Shown here in pieces: positions 16,783 through 25,169 of a DNA stretch of 64,000 nucleotides. This DNA comes from Azospirillum rugosum (GTDB lineage: Bacteria; Pseudomonadota; Alphaproteobacteria; Azospirillales; Azospirillaceae), in assembly GCF_017876155.1 (NCBI RefSeq), contig NZ_JAGINP010000005.1, forward strand, positions 280,784 through 344,783, read 5' to 3'. The notes under the pieces were generated by a model. That model made no database searches, was not told the DNA's origin, and saw only the letters and a list, made by a program, of their open reading frames with translations. The translations under genes were made by a program, and so were the position numbers. Each line of letters starts with the position of its first letter. The stretch's first letter is position 1.

Positions 16783-18633
16783 ATGAAGCGCAGCGCCGCG
16801 CCGCCGGACAACAGGATGGCCGAAACCATGGCCCCGGACACCGCCGTGGCCAAGGGGGACGGGCCGGATTTGGGCACCCTGCCCTCGTGGGACCTGAACG
16901 ACCTCTATCCCGGCATGGATTCGCCCGAGCTGAAGGCGGACCTGGACCGGATGGAGACCGCGTCCAAGGAGTTCCACGCCACTTATGCCGGCAAGCTCGC
17001 CGGGCTGGACGGCAACGGCTTCGCGGCGGCCATCCGCGAGTATGAGCGAATCGACGAGGTGCTGTCGCGGATCATGTCCTTCGCCGGGCTGGTCTACAAC
17101 GGCAACATGGTCGACCCGGCCATCGCCAAGTTCTACCAGTCGGCGCAGGAGCGGGTGAACGTCATCTCCACCCACCTCGTCTTCTTCACGCTGGAGATCA
17201 ACCGGCTGGAGGAGCGCGATCTCGCCGCCAAGCTGAAGGCGTCGAAGGATCTCGCCCGCTACGCCCCCTGGCTGCGCGACGTGCGGCTGTTCCGCGAGCA
17301 CCAGCTGTCCGACGAGGTGGAGCGGCTGCTCCATGAAAAGCACGTGGTCGGCCGCGCCGCCTGGAACCGCCTGTTCGACGAGACGATCGCGAGCCTGCGC
17401 TTCCCCATCGGCGGCAAGGAGCTGACCTGCGCCGAGGCGCTGAACCGCCTGTCCGACCGTGACCCGGCGGTGCGCAAGGAGGCCGGGACGGTGATCGGCC
17501 GGACGTTCGGCGACAACATCCGCCTGTTCGCGCTGGTCACCAACACGCTGGCCAAGGACAAGGAGATCGACGACAAGTGGCGCAGCTACCCGCGCCCGGT
17601 CTCGGCCCGCAACCTGTCCAACCGCGTCGAGGACGAGGTGGTGGACGCGCTGGTGAAGGCGGTGAAGGACGCCTACCCCAGCCTGTCCCACCGCTATTAC
17701 ACGATGAAGGCCAAGTGGTTCGGCCAGGACCACCTGGACTATTGGGACCGCAACGCGCCGCTGCCCGACGACACCGACCGCAGCATCCGCTGGGACGAGG
17801 CGCGCGACCTCGTGCTGGGCGCCTATGGGCGCTTCTCGCCGGAGTTGGCGGGGCTCGGCAAGCGCTTCTTCGACAACGCCTGGATCGACGCGCCGGTGCG
17901 CCCCGGCAAGGCGCCGGGCGCCTTCGCCCACCCGACGGTGCCCAGCGTCCACCCGTACCTGCTGGTGAACTACCAGGGCAAGACGCGCGACGTGATGACG
18001 CTGGCGCACGAGCTTGGGCACGGCGTGCACCAGATTCTGGCCGGCAAGCAGGGTCACCTGCTGTCCGACACGCCGCTGACGCTGGCCGAGACGGCGTCGG
18101 TGTTCGGCGAGATGCTGACCTTCCGCGCGCTGCTGGATTCGGAGACGGATCCGAAGCGCCGCAAGATCATGCTGGCGACCAAGGTCGAGGACATGCTGAA
18201 CACGGTGGTCCGCCAGATCGCCTTCTTCGACTTCGAGCAGCGCGTCCACACGGAACGGGCCGGCGGCGAGCTGACCGCCGATCGGCTGGGCGAGATCTGG
18301 ATGGCGGTGCAGACGGAAAGCCTGGGCCCGGCGCTGCGCTTCGATGACGGCTACCGGAACTACTGGTCCTACATCCCGCACTTCATCCACTCGCCCTTCT
18401 ACGTGTACGCGTACGCCTTCGGCGACTGCCTGGTGAACTCGCTGTACGCCGTGTACCAGGACGCCGAGAAGGGCTTCGCGGAGAAGTACCTGGCCATGCT
18501 GTCGGCCGGCGGCACGCTGCGCCACAAGGAGCTGCTGGCCCCCTTCGGCCTGGACGCCAGCGACCCGGCCTTCTGGCAGAAGGGGCTGGGCGTCATCCGC
18601 GGCTTCGTGGACGAGCTGGAAAAGCAGGGGTGA
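16783..18633 (+). CDS. pepF: Oligoendopeptidase F, M3 family zinc metallopeptidase
   Basis: 616 residues, normal length for the family. The zinc motif is HELGHG at residues 409-414, with the third ligand glutamate in LTLAETASVFGEM about 25 residues on. The N-terminal helical region (WDLNDLYPGMDSPELKADL) and C-terminal helices (YWSYIPHFIHSPFYVYAYAF) are typical. It is a cytoplasmic enzyme that cuts short peptides. ATG 16783 follows GGAGGGATTG; an overlapping TTG at 16780 is less likely. Confidence 0.93.
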   Translation: MKRSAAPPDNRMAETMAPDTAVAKGDGPDLGTLPSWDLNDLYPGMDSPELKADLDRMETASKEFHATYAGKLAGLDGNGFAAAIREYERIDEVLSRIMSFAGLVYNGNMVDPAIAKFYQSAQERVNVISTHLVFFTLEINRLEERDLAAKLKASKDLARYAPWLRDVRLFREHQLSDEVERLLHEKHVVGRAAWNRLFDETIASLRFPIGGKELTCAEALNRLSDRDPAVRKEAGTVIGRTFGDNIRLFALVTNTLAKDKEIDDKWRSYPRPVSARNLSNRVEDEVVDALVKAVKDAYPSLSHRYYTMKAKWFGQDHLDYWDRNAPLPDDTDRSIRWDEARDLVLGAYGRFSPELAGLGKRFFDNAWIDAPVRPGKAPGAFAHPTVPSVHPYLLVNYQGKTRDVMTLAHELGHGVHQILAGKQGHLLSDTPLTLAETASVFGEMLTFRALLDSETDPKRRKIMLATKVEDMLNTVVRQIAFFDFEQRVHTERAGGELTADRLGEIWMAVQTESLGPALRFDDGYRNYWSYIPHFIHSPFYVYAYAFGDCLVNSLYAVYQDAEKGFAEKYLAMLSAGGTLRHKELLAPFGLDASDPAFWQKGLGVIRGFVDELEKQG

Positions 18634-18681
18634 AGCCCGTCCGGTTGACGGCCGTCAAGAATCCCTGATCGAAGTGTGGGT

Positions 18682-18717
18682 ATGGTGGTCTCCAACGATC
18701 CTTCCGGAGACCACCAT
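18682..18717 (+). promoter_or_regulatory. Perfect hairpin covering SD and start codon of the hemerythrin gene
   Basis: ATGGTGGTCTCC at 18682-18693 is the exact reverse complement of GGAGACCACCAT at 18706-18717, with a 12-nt loop. The right arm contains the Shine-Dalgarno GGAG and the first two bases of the ATG. The folded mRNA would hide the ribosome site. It could equally be a DNA operator. Confidence 0.7.
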
Positions 18718-19117
18718 GCCCACCATCTCCATTCCCGCCTGGGACTCCTCCCTCGAGGTCGGCAACGCCATCATCGACGCCGACCACAAGGAAACCGTCG
18801 AACTGCTGGCCGAGGCCGCCAAGGCTTCCGACGCCGAGTTGCCCGCCCATTTCAAGGCCTTCGCCCAGCACCTCCGCGAGCATCTCGCCCGCGAGGAGGA
18901 GCTGATGCACCAGTACGGCTTCCCCCCGACCCCGATCCACGTCGGCGAGCACAACCGCGTCCGGCTGGAGCTGGAGGGCATCGAGAAGCGGATGGCGATG
19001 GGCAACCTCGCGCTGGTCCGCGGCTATCTGACCGAGGTGGTGCCGGAGTGGTTCGTGAACCACAAGAACACCATGGACAGCGCCACGGCGTCGTGGATCC
19101 GCAGCCAGGGGGGTTGA
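18716..19117 (+). CDS. Bacteriohemerythrin (non-haem di-iron O2-binding protein)
   Basis: 133 residues in a four-helix bundle. Iron ligands visible: His in IIDADHKETVEL (H-x3-E), HLREHLAREEELMHQYGFP, HVGEHNRVRLE and the C-terminal WFVNHKNTMD (H-x4-D). Single-domain bacteriohemerythrins bind O2 in the cytoplasm and are common in microaerophilic or motile bacteria. ATG 18716 is chosen because GGAG lies 6 nt upstream and the fold begins at MPTISIPAWDSS. The start region lies inside a perfect 12-bp inverted repeat, suggesting translational or operator control. Confidence 0.92.
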   Translation: MPTISIPAWDSSLEVGNAIIDADHKETVELLAEAAKASDAELPAHFKAFAQHLREHLAREEELMHQYGFPPTPIHVGEHNRVRLELEGIEKRMAMGNLALVRGYLTEVVPEWFVNHKNTMDSATASWIRSQGG

Positions 19118-19123
19118 GGGTTT

Positions 19124-19283
19124 TGGTGGGTGGGGAGTGGTCGCGTTGGGCCCCCCTCCCAACCTCCCCCCACTTCGCGGGGGGAGGGGTTGAGCGTCGA
19201 AGTGGCGGAGTTCCCTCCCCCGTCGAAGATGGGGGAGGGTTAGGGTGGGGGCCCGACGCGACCACTCCCCCTCCCCACCCAAC
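19124..19283. repeat. CCCTCCCCC/TTCGCGGGG-type compound palindrome
   Basis: Outer arms GTGGGTGGGGAGTGGTCGCG and CGCGACCACTCCCCCTCCCC pair imperfectly. Two inner hairpins lie between them (CCTCCCCCCACTTCGCGGGG and CCCTCCCCCGTCGAAGATGG with GGGGAGGG). Related elements lie at 33958-34082, 50318-50432 and 59623-59743. It sits between convergent genes and touches the stop of the binding-protein gene. Confidence 0.85.
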
Positions 19284-20480
19284 TCACCCCTTCACGAACG
19301 GGCAGGCGCTCTTTTCCAGCGGCAGGAAGGCTTCGGCGGCGGGGATGCTGCGGATGGCGGTGTAGTAGTCCCAGGAGCCCTTGCTCTCCGCCTTGCCCTT
19401 TACCTGGTAGAGCGTCAGGTCGTAGAGCACGCGGCCGTCCTTGCGGACGCTGCCGGGCCGGCCGAAATAGTCGGTCGGCATCGCCTTCATCTTGGCGGTC
19501 ACCGGCTCGGAGTCCGTCGTGCCGGCCTCCTTGACCGCCTTCAGCCAGTGCAGGGTGGCGAGGTAGGTGTTGGCCTGCTCTTTCGACGGCATCTTGCCGT
19601 GGCGGTCCAGGAAGCGCTTCGACCAGGCGCGGGTCTGGTCGTTCTGGTCCCAGTAGAAGCTTTCCGTCACATAGAGCCCCTTGGCGAGGTCGAGGCCGAG
19701 GGAATGCACGTCGGTGATGAAGACGATGTAGCCGACCAGGGTCTGCCCGCCGGCCGGAAGGCCGAATTCGGCCGCCTGCTTGATCGCCGTGATCGTGTCC
19801 GACCCGACGTTGGCCAGCGCCACCACCTTCGCCCCGCTGCCCTGCGCGCTCAGCAGGTAGGAACCGAAGTCGCTGGTGCCGATGGGGTGCTTCACGCCGC
19901 CCACCACCGTGCCGCCGGCCTGTTTGATGGCCTCCGTCGCCGCCTTCTCCATGGCGGTGCCGAAGGCGAAGTCGGCGGTGATGAAGAACCAGCTCTTGCC
20001 GCCGGACTCCACCACGGCCTTGGTCGTGCCGACCGACAGGGCGTTGGTGTCGTCGGCCCAGTGGATCGTGTAGGGGGAGCACTGGGCGTTGGTCAGTTCC
20101 GTCGTCGTGGCGGCGCTGATCATCAGGACCTTCTTCTTCTCGCGCGCCACGGACTGGACCGCCAGCGCCACCGACGACACGGGGATGTCGGTCACCATGT
20201 CCACCCCGTCCACGTCGAACCACTGGCGCACGATGTTGGAGGCGACGTCCGGCTTGTTCTGCATGTCGGCCGAGACGACCTCGATGGGGCGGCCGAGCAC
20301 CGATCCGCCGAAATCTTCCACCGCCATCTTGGCGGCCAGCGTGGCGCCGATGCCGCCGATGTCCGACGCGAAGCCCTGCTCGTCCGCCAGCACGCCGATC
20401 TTGACCGGCTTGGTGCCTTGCGCGGCGGCGCTGCCGGCGGCCAGCAACACCGCAACGAACGCCTTCACCCACGGCCTCAT
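19284..20480 (-). CDS. ABC transporter substrate-binding protein, branched-chain amino acid type
   Basis: 398 residues with a signal peptide (VKAFVAVLLAAGSAAAQG) and a periplasmic-binding-protein type I fold: KPVKIGVLADEQGFASDIGG, VVSADMQNKPDVASNIVRQW, KVLMISAATTTELTNAQCSP, GKSWFFITADFAFGTAMEKA, and the C-terminal LYQVKGKAESKGSWDYY. The late segment matches LivJ/aliphatic-amide type binding proteins of the HAAT family. No permease or ATPase gene is adjacent, so it is an orphan component. ATG 20480 has GGAGGAGGAAGC upstream. The ligand cannot be told from sequence. Confidence 0.88.
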   Translation of the reverse strand: MRPWVKAFVAVLLAAGSAAAQGTKPVKIGVLADEQGFASDIGGIGATLAAKMAVEDFGGSVLGRPIEVVSADMQNKPDVASNIVRQWFDVDGVDMVTDIPVSSVALAVQSVAREKKKVLMISAATTTELTNAQCSPYTIHWADDTNALSVGTTKAVVESGGKSWFFITADFAFGTAMEKAATEAIKQAGGTVVGGVKHPIGTSDFGSYLLSAQGSGAKVVALANVGSDTITAIKQAAEFGLPAGGQTLVGYIVFITDVHSLGLDLAKGLYVTESFYWDQNDQTRAWSKRFLDRHGKMPSKEQANTYLATLHWLKAVKEAGTTDSEPVTAKMKAMPTDYFGRPGSVRKDGRVLYDLTLYQVKGKAESKGSWDYYTAIRSIPAAEAFLPLEKSACPFVKG

Positions 20481-20896
20481 GCTTCCTCCTCCCACTCATT
20501 CTTGGGGACCGTTCGGCCCCTCATTCGTACGTATGGTATCATTTGAAACTGCTGCGCCAACCATCAAGGACGCGCCTCTTGCCAAGGTGAGGGTCGGCCA
20601 CCACTCCTTTTCCGAACCATGGTGGAGAGAGAGACGGGCATGTCGTCGGAAATCCGCGTTCTGGGCTTTGACGCGCCGGCTGCGTGGGGAGTAGGCGCCG
20701 GCCCCGAACTATAGGCTGGTGCGACCTCGCGCGTTTTGAGGGCCAGTGGATCGTTTGTTGCGGGCAATTGGTAATTCCGATACGCTCTTAGCGCGAACGA
20801 GATAGGAATTACACTCGTTTGCGTTAAATTCCGATCGGACTCTTCGCGCTCTGGAGGCGCGGGCCGGTCGGCAATCCCAGAGATTAGCGAGACGCC
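20481..20896. other. Intergenic leader region with low-GC segment and dyad
   Basis: 416 nt between divergent genes. The part from 20750 to 20850 is markedly AT-richer than the surroundings. GTAATTCC (20771-20778) is inverted as GGAATTAC (20805-20812), and AATTCCGAT occurs twice, near 20773 and 20826. This looks like a promoter/operator zone for the esterase gene at 20897. I see no small ORF or RNA gene. Confidence 0.5.
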
Positions 20897-21820
20897 ATGC
20901 CCCGTATTGAAACGATCATCCGCGCGGTCTGCACTCTGTTCATCATCCTTGCTGCGCCCGTGCCTGCGGCCGAGGCCGCCGGCGTGGTGCAGGAGTTGAG
21001 CCTTCCGTCGCGGGTCCTCGACAGGGACTACCGGTACACGATTTACCTTCCCGATGGATACGCCGAAGGCTGCGGCACGTATCCGGTCGTCTATCTGCTG
21101 CACGGCTCCAGTGGAAACGAGCGGGATTGGTTGGACAAGGCCAACGTCAAGCCGGTCCTGGACCAGTTGATTGCCGAGAAGCGCATCCCGCCGACCGTCG
21201 TCGTGATGCCCGGCCATCGTGGCATGTGGTGGGTTGATGGCGATGGTGACAAGGCCGAGACCGTTTTCCTGACCGAACTGCTTCCCGAAATCGAACACCG
21301 CTTCCGCGTGTATGCGGAGCGCGCCGGCCGCTCCGTCGGTGGCCTGTCGGCCGGCGGATACGCGACGATTCGCTTCGCTTTCACCCGGCCGGACCTGTTC
21401 GCGGTCGGCATGGCGCTCAGCCCGGCGATCTACAGCCCGTTGCCGCCGCCCAACTCCGCGGCGGTGAAGGATCCGGCCTTTATGAAGAACGGGGCTTTCG
21501 ACAAGGACCTGTGGATCCGGCTGAACTGGCAGTCGCTGATCGATGCCTACCGCGCCCAGCCGTTGCGGGTTCCTCTCTACCTCAACTCCGGTGACCGCGA
21601 CCGCTTCGACATCGCCTACCACACCGCCGTCCTGCATCGGGAACTGTTGCATCTGCAGCCGGATGCGACGGAATTCCGCGTCGTGCAGGGCGATCACGAA
21701 TGGCGGATCTGGCATGAGACCATCGGCGATGCGCTGATCTATGGCCTGGCGCGGATGAAGGCGCCGAGCCCGGGGCCGGCTCCCGCCGCCGCCGGCAAGG
21801 ACGGGGCGTCCTGCGGCTGA
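20897..21820 (+). CDS. Secreted esterase, esterase-D/antigen-85-like alpha/beta hydrolase
   Basis: 307 residues with a signal peptide (IIRAVCTLFIILAAPVPAAE, cleavage near AEA). Alpha/beta hydrolase motifs: TYPVVYLLHGSSGNERDW (oxyanion), GRSVGGLSAGGYATI (nucleophile Ser in GLSAGG), an Asp in NSGDRDRFD, and the His in VQGDHEWRIWHET. This matches the Esterase_put family (EstD, FrmB, YieL-like). Probably periplasmic and acting on acyl esters or feruloyl groups; substrate unknown. It ends with a Pro/Ala-rich tail. It appears monocistronic, with the AT-rich leader described before it. Confidence 0.85.
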   Translation: MPRIETIIRAVCTLFIILAAPVPAAEAAGVVQELSLPSRVLDRDYRYTIYLPDGYAEGCGTYPVVYLLHGSSGNERDWLDKANVKPVLDQLIAEKRIPPTVVVMPGHRGMWWVDGDGDKAETVFLTELLPEIEHRFRVYAERAGRSVGGLSAGGYATIRFAFTRPDLFAVGMALSPAIYSPLPPPNSAAVKDPAFMKNGAFDKDLWIRLNWQSLIDAYRAQPLRVPLYLNSGDRDRFDIAYHTAVLHRELLHLQPDATEFRVVQGDHEWRIWHETIGDALIYGLARMKAPSPGPAPAAAGKDGASCG

Positions 21821-22099
21821 ACGCGGTTCGCCCTGTTTGGGGGTCTCCGCGGGGAGTAGCGGACGGACCGGAATAGCGGGGTGCGCGCGGCGCGTAAGAA
21901 CGGCGCCCGCGCCCCTTTCCGGAATGGCCGCCACGCCCGCGCAGCCGTAGTCTTGTTGCGCCGAAACAGCATCAATCAATCATGAAATTTCCATTCACGA
22001 CGTGAGCCGCGCGGTCCCGCGCTTGTCCGACCCGCTTATCCGACCATCGCCCAAGCCCGCCGCGCCGGCCCCGCACAACCCTTTTACGGGAGGTGACCG

Positions 22100-23521
22100 A
22101 TGGGCGACTTCACGGTGCGCACCGCCGACCGGCGGGACACGACCCTCACACAGCAGGCCGTCGACGACCTTGCCGGGCGGCTGCGCGGCACGCTGCTGAC
22201 GCCGCAGTCCGCCGGCTATGAGGAGGCGCGGGCGATCTGGAACGCCATGATCGACCGCCGGCCGGGCCTGATCGTGCGCTGCGCCGGGGCCGCCGACGTG
22301 ATGCAGGCCGTGCGCTTCGCGCGGGAGAACGGGCTGCTGGTGTCGGTGCGCGGCGGCGGGCACAACATCGCCGGCAACGCGCTGTGCGACGGGGGTGTCC
22401 TGATCGATCTCAGTTCGATGCGTTACGTGCAGGTTGATCCGATGGGCCGGACGGCGCGGGTGGCGCCCGGCGCCACGCTGGGCGACCTGGACCGGGAGAC
22501 GCAGGCCTTCGGGCTGGCGGTGCCGGTGGGCATCAACTCGACGACGGGGATCGCCGGGCTGACGCTGGGCGGCGGCTTCGGCTGGCTGACGCGGAAATAC
22601 GGGCTGACCGTGGACAACCTGCTGGGCGTCGACATGGTCACCGCCGACGGCCAGTTCCTGCGGGCGAGCGCTGAGGAGAACGCCGACCTGTTCTGGGCGG
22701 TGCGCGGCGGCGGCGGCAACTTCGGCGTCGTCACCTCCTTCACCTTCCGGCTGCACCCGGTCGGGCCGATGGTGACGGCGGGGCTGATCGTCCATCCCTT
22801 CGACAAGGCCGGCGACCTGATGCGCCGCTACCGCGACGCCGCGGCCGCCCTGCCGGACGAGGCCGCCTGCTGGATCGTCCTGCGCAAGGCGCCGCCCCTG
22901 CCCTTCCTGCCGGCCGAGGTGCACGGGAAGGAGGTGATGGTGCTGGCGGTCTTCTGCGCCCTGGACGAGGAGGCCGCGGCGAAGGCGCTGGAGCCCGTGC
23001 GGGCGCTGGGGACGCCGATCGGCGAGCATCTCGGCCCCATGCCCTACGCCGCCTGGCAGTCGGCCTTCGACCCGCTGCTGGCGCCGGGGGCGCGGAACTA
23101 CTGGAAGTCGCACAACTTCACGCACATCGATGATGGGCTGATCGACCTGCTGGTGGAGGAGGCCGGGAAGCTGCCGTCGCCCCACTGCGAGATCTTCGTC
23201 GGGCAGCTGGGCGGGGCGGCCAACCGGGTGCCGGCGGACGCGACGGCCTACCCGCACCGCGACGCCGCCTTCGTCATGAATGTGCATTCCCGCTGGGAGA
23301 TGGCGCCGGAGGACACCGCCTGCGTCCGCTGGGCCCGCGACGTCTTCGACCGCACGGCGGGCTACGCCACCGGCGGGGTGTACGTGAACTTCGTCACCGA
23401 CGACGAGCAGCGCGTACAGGCCGCGTACGGCGCGAACTACGACCGGCTGCGGGCGCTGAAGCAGAAGTACGATCCCGGCAACCTGTTCTGCGTGAACCAG
23501 AACATCGCGCCGTCCGGATGA
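22100..23521 (+). CDS. FAD-linked oxidase, BBE-type (VAO family)
   Basis: 473 residues. N-terminal FAD-binding PCMH domain with VSVRGGGHNIAGNAL (the His that usually carries the 8-alpha-histidyl-FAD bond), RVAPGATLGDLDRET and GIAGLTLGGGFGWLTRKYG; a substrate domain; and the C-terminal berberine-bridge motif NYDRLRALKQKYDPGNLF. The second attachment Cys of bicovalent family members is not present in the expected segment (GINSTTGIAG), so single covalent FAD is predicted. Likely oxidises an alcohol, sugar or secondary metabolite with O2; the substrate cannot be assigned. The RBS GGAGGTG fixes the ATG at 22100. Related proteins are common in actinobacteria; no adjacent biosynthetic genes are seen. 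Confidence 0.9.
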   Translation: MGDFTVRTADRRDTTLTQQAVDDLAGRLRGTLLTPQSAGYEEARAIWNAMIDRRPGLIVRCAGAADVMQAVRFARENGLLVSVRGGGHNIAGNALCDGGVLIDLSSMRYVQVDPMGRTARVAPGATLGDLDRETQAFGLAVPVGINSTTGIAGLTLGGGFGWLTRKYGLTVDNLLGVDMVTADGQFLRASAEENADLFWAVRGGGGNFGVVTSFTFRLHPVGPMVTAGLIVHPFDKAGDLMRRYRDAAAALPDEAACWIVLRKAPPLPFLPAEVHGKEVMVLAVFCALDEEAAAKALEPVRALGTPIGEHLGPMPYAAWQSAFDPLLAPGARNYWKSHNFTHIDDGLIDLLVEEAGKLPSPHCEIFVGQLGGAANRVPADATAYPHRDAAFVMNVHSRWEMAPEDTACVRWARDVFDRTAGYATGGVYVNFVTDDEQRVQAAYGANYDRLRALKQKYDPGNLFCVNQNIAPSG

Positions 23522-23530
23522 ATTAGCCCG

Positions 23531-23708
23531 CTCCCCCCTGGGGAGAGGGTGGCCCGAAGGGCCTCTCGCGCAAACGAAGTTTGCGCTGACGGCGTCAGGC
23601 GGATGCCTCTGGCATCCGCTGAGAGCCGGTGAGGGGGCCGTGCATTGCGGGACGTCCGGCACACGCACAACCCCCTCACCCTAACCCTCTCCCCAGGGGG
23701 GAGAGGGG
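23531..23708. repeat. CTCCCC-type compound repeat with GCGTCAGGCGGATGCC core
   Basis: The outer arms CTCCCCCCTGGGGAGAGGG and CTCTCCCCAGGGGGGAGAGG enclose a core carrying GCTGACGGCGTCAGG, CGTCCGGCACACGCACAACC and CCCTCACCCTAACCCTCTCC. A related element is at 37814-38009 and a truncated one near 63931. Confidence 0.8.
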
Positions 23709-23765
23709 ACTTCTTCATCCCCGCGGGGACTCGCCTTTCGGCCCGGCCGCACCCACCTATTCGGC

Positions 23766-25112
23766 ATGCCGAACACAGACGAGAACACGCTGGGCGGCCG
23801 GATCGCGCGGTACGCGCGGGTCGGGACCGCCGTGGGGGGCCTTGCGGCCCGTTTCGCCGGGGAGCGCGTGCTGGGCATCCCGTTGGAACGGGAACGCCAC
23901 GCGTCCGAACTGCGCGTGGCGCTTGGCGGCCTGAAGGGGCCGCTGATGAAGGTCGCGCAGCTGCTCTCCACCATTCCTGACGCGTTGCCGCGTGAGTATG
24001 TGCAGGAGCTGTCGCAGCTTCAGGCCGACGCGCCGTCCATGGGCTGGCCCTTCGTCAAGCGCCGCATGGCGAGCGAGCTCGGCCCCGTCTGGCACAAGCG
24101 CTTCCAGAGCTTCGAGCACACCGCCGCCGCCGCGGCCTCGCTGGGGCAGGTGCACAAGGCGGTGGGGCTGGACGGGCGGGAGTTGGCCTGCAAGCTCCAG
24201 TACCCGGACATGGCCTCGGCCGTGGAGGCGGACCTGCGCCAGCTGGGTCTGATCTTCGCGATCTTCGAACGCTCCGACAGCGCCGTCTCCACCAAGCAAA
24301 TCCAGGCGGAGATCGGCGCCCGCCTGCGCGAGGAGCTGGATTACGAACGCGAGGCCAAGCACGCCCGCCTCTATCGCAACATGCTGGCCGAAACGCCCGG
24401 CGTGCATGTGCCGGAGGTGGTGCCGGACCTGTCCACCCGCCGCCTGCTGACCATGGAGTGGGTGCAGGGCCGCAAGATCCTGGACTTCGTCAAGGACCAC
24501 CCGGACGCCCGCGACGAGCTGGCCATGAACATGTTCCGGGCCTGGTACGTGCCCTTCTACTGTTTTGGGGTCATCCACGGCGACCCGCATCTGGGGAACT
24601 ACACGGTGCGGCCGGACCGGTCGATCAACCTTCTGGACTTCGGCTGCATCCGCGTCTTCCCGGCGCGCTTCGTGAAGGGCGTGATCGACCTGTACGACGC
24701 GCTGAAGACCGACAACCGCGACAAGGCGGTGGAGGCCTACCGCACCTGGGGCTTCGCCAACCCGTCGAAGGAGCTGGTGGACGTCCTGAACATCTGGGCG
24801 CGCTTCGTCTACGCCCCGATCATGGACGACCGCGCCCGCCGCATCGAGGAGACCAACTCCGGCCATTACGGCCGCGAGACGGCGGCCAAGGTGCACGCGG
24901 AGCTGCGCCGCGTCGGCGGGGTGGAGGTGCCGCGGGAGTTCGTCTTCATGGACCGCGCGGCGATCGGGCTCGGCTCCGTCTTCCTGCACCTGAACGCCGA
25001 GGTGAACTGGTACCAGCTGTTCCAGGAGATGATCCGCGGCTTCGACGTGGACGCCCTGCACGCCCGCCAGACCGCGGCGCTGAAGGCGCAGGCCCTGCCG
25101 CTGCCCGAGTAG
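23766..25112 (+). CDS. ABC1/UbiB-family atypical kinase
   Basis: 448 residues, cytoplasmic or peripheral. ABC1-kinase motifs: GPLMKVAQLLS (the KxGQ signature, here K-x-A-Q), the Ala-rich loop TAAAAASLGQVHKA that replaces the P-loop, ELACKLQYP, the catalytic loop VIHGDPHLGN and the metal-binding NLLDFGCIR. UbiB/Coq8 proteins act as ATPases needed for ubiquinone assembly or lipid handling. There is no C-terminal membrane anchor like that of classical UbiB, so this is a paralogue rather than UbiB itself; that is an inference. The start follows the repeat element, with no strong RBS. Confidence 0.88.
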   Translation: MPNTDENTLGGRIARYARVGTAVGGLAARFAGERVLGIPLERERHASELRVALGGLKGPLMKVAQLLSTIPDALPREYVQELSQLQADAPSMGWPFVKRRMASELGPVWHKRFQSFEHTAAAAASLGQVHKAVGLDGRELACKLQYPDMASAVEADLRQLGLIFAIFERSDSAVSTKQIQAEIGARLREELDYEREAKHARLYRNMLAETPGVHVPEVVPDLSTRRLLTMEWVQGRKILDFVKDHPDARDELAMNMFRAWYVPFYCFGVIHGDPHLGNYTVRPDRSINLLDFGCIRVFPARFVKGVIDLYDALKTDNRDKAVEAYRTWGFANPSKELVDVLNIWARFVYAPIMDDRARRIEETNSGHYGRETAAKVHAELRRVGGVEVPREFVFMDRAAIGLGSVFLHLNAEVNWYQLFQEMIRGFDVDALHARQTAALKAQALPLPE

Positions 25113-25169
25113 ACGCCGACTCGTAATGCTTTCCTCTTCGGCGTCGAATGGTCTATACGGGCGGCTCCC

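Noticed and set aside
19124..19283. Possible CRISPR-like or rRNA-like repeat
   Set aside because: No regularly spaced identical repeats with unique spacers; the element is an imperfect palindrome shared by several intergenic sites.
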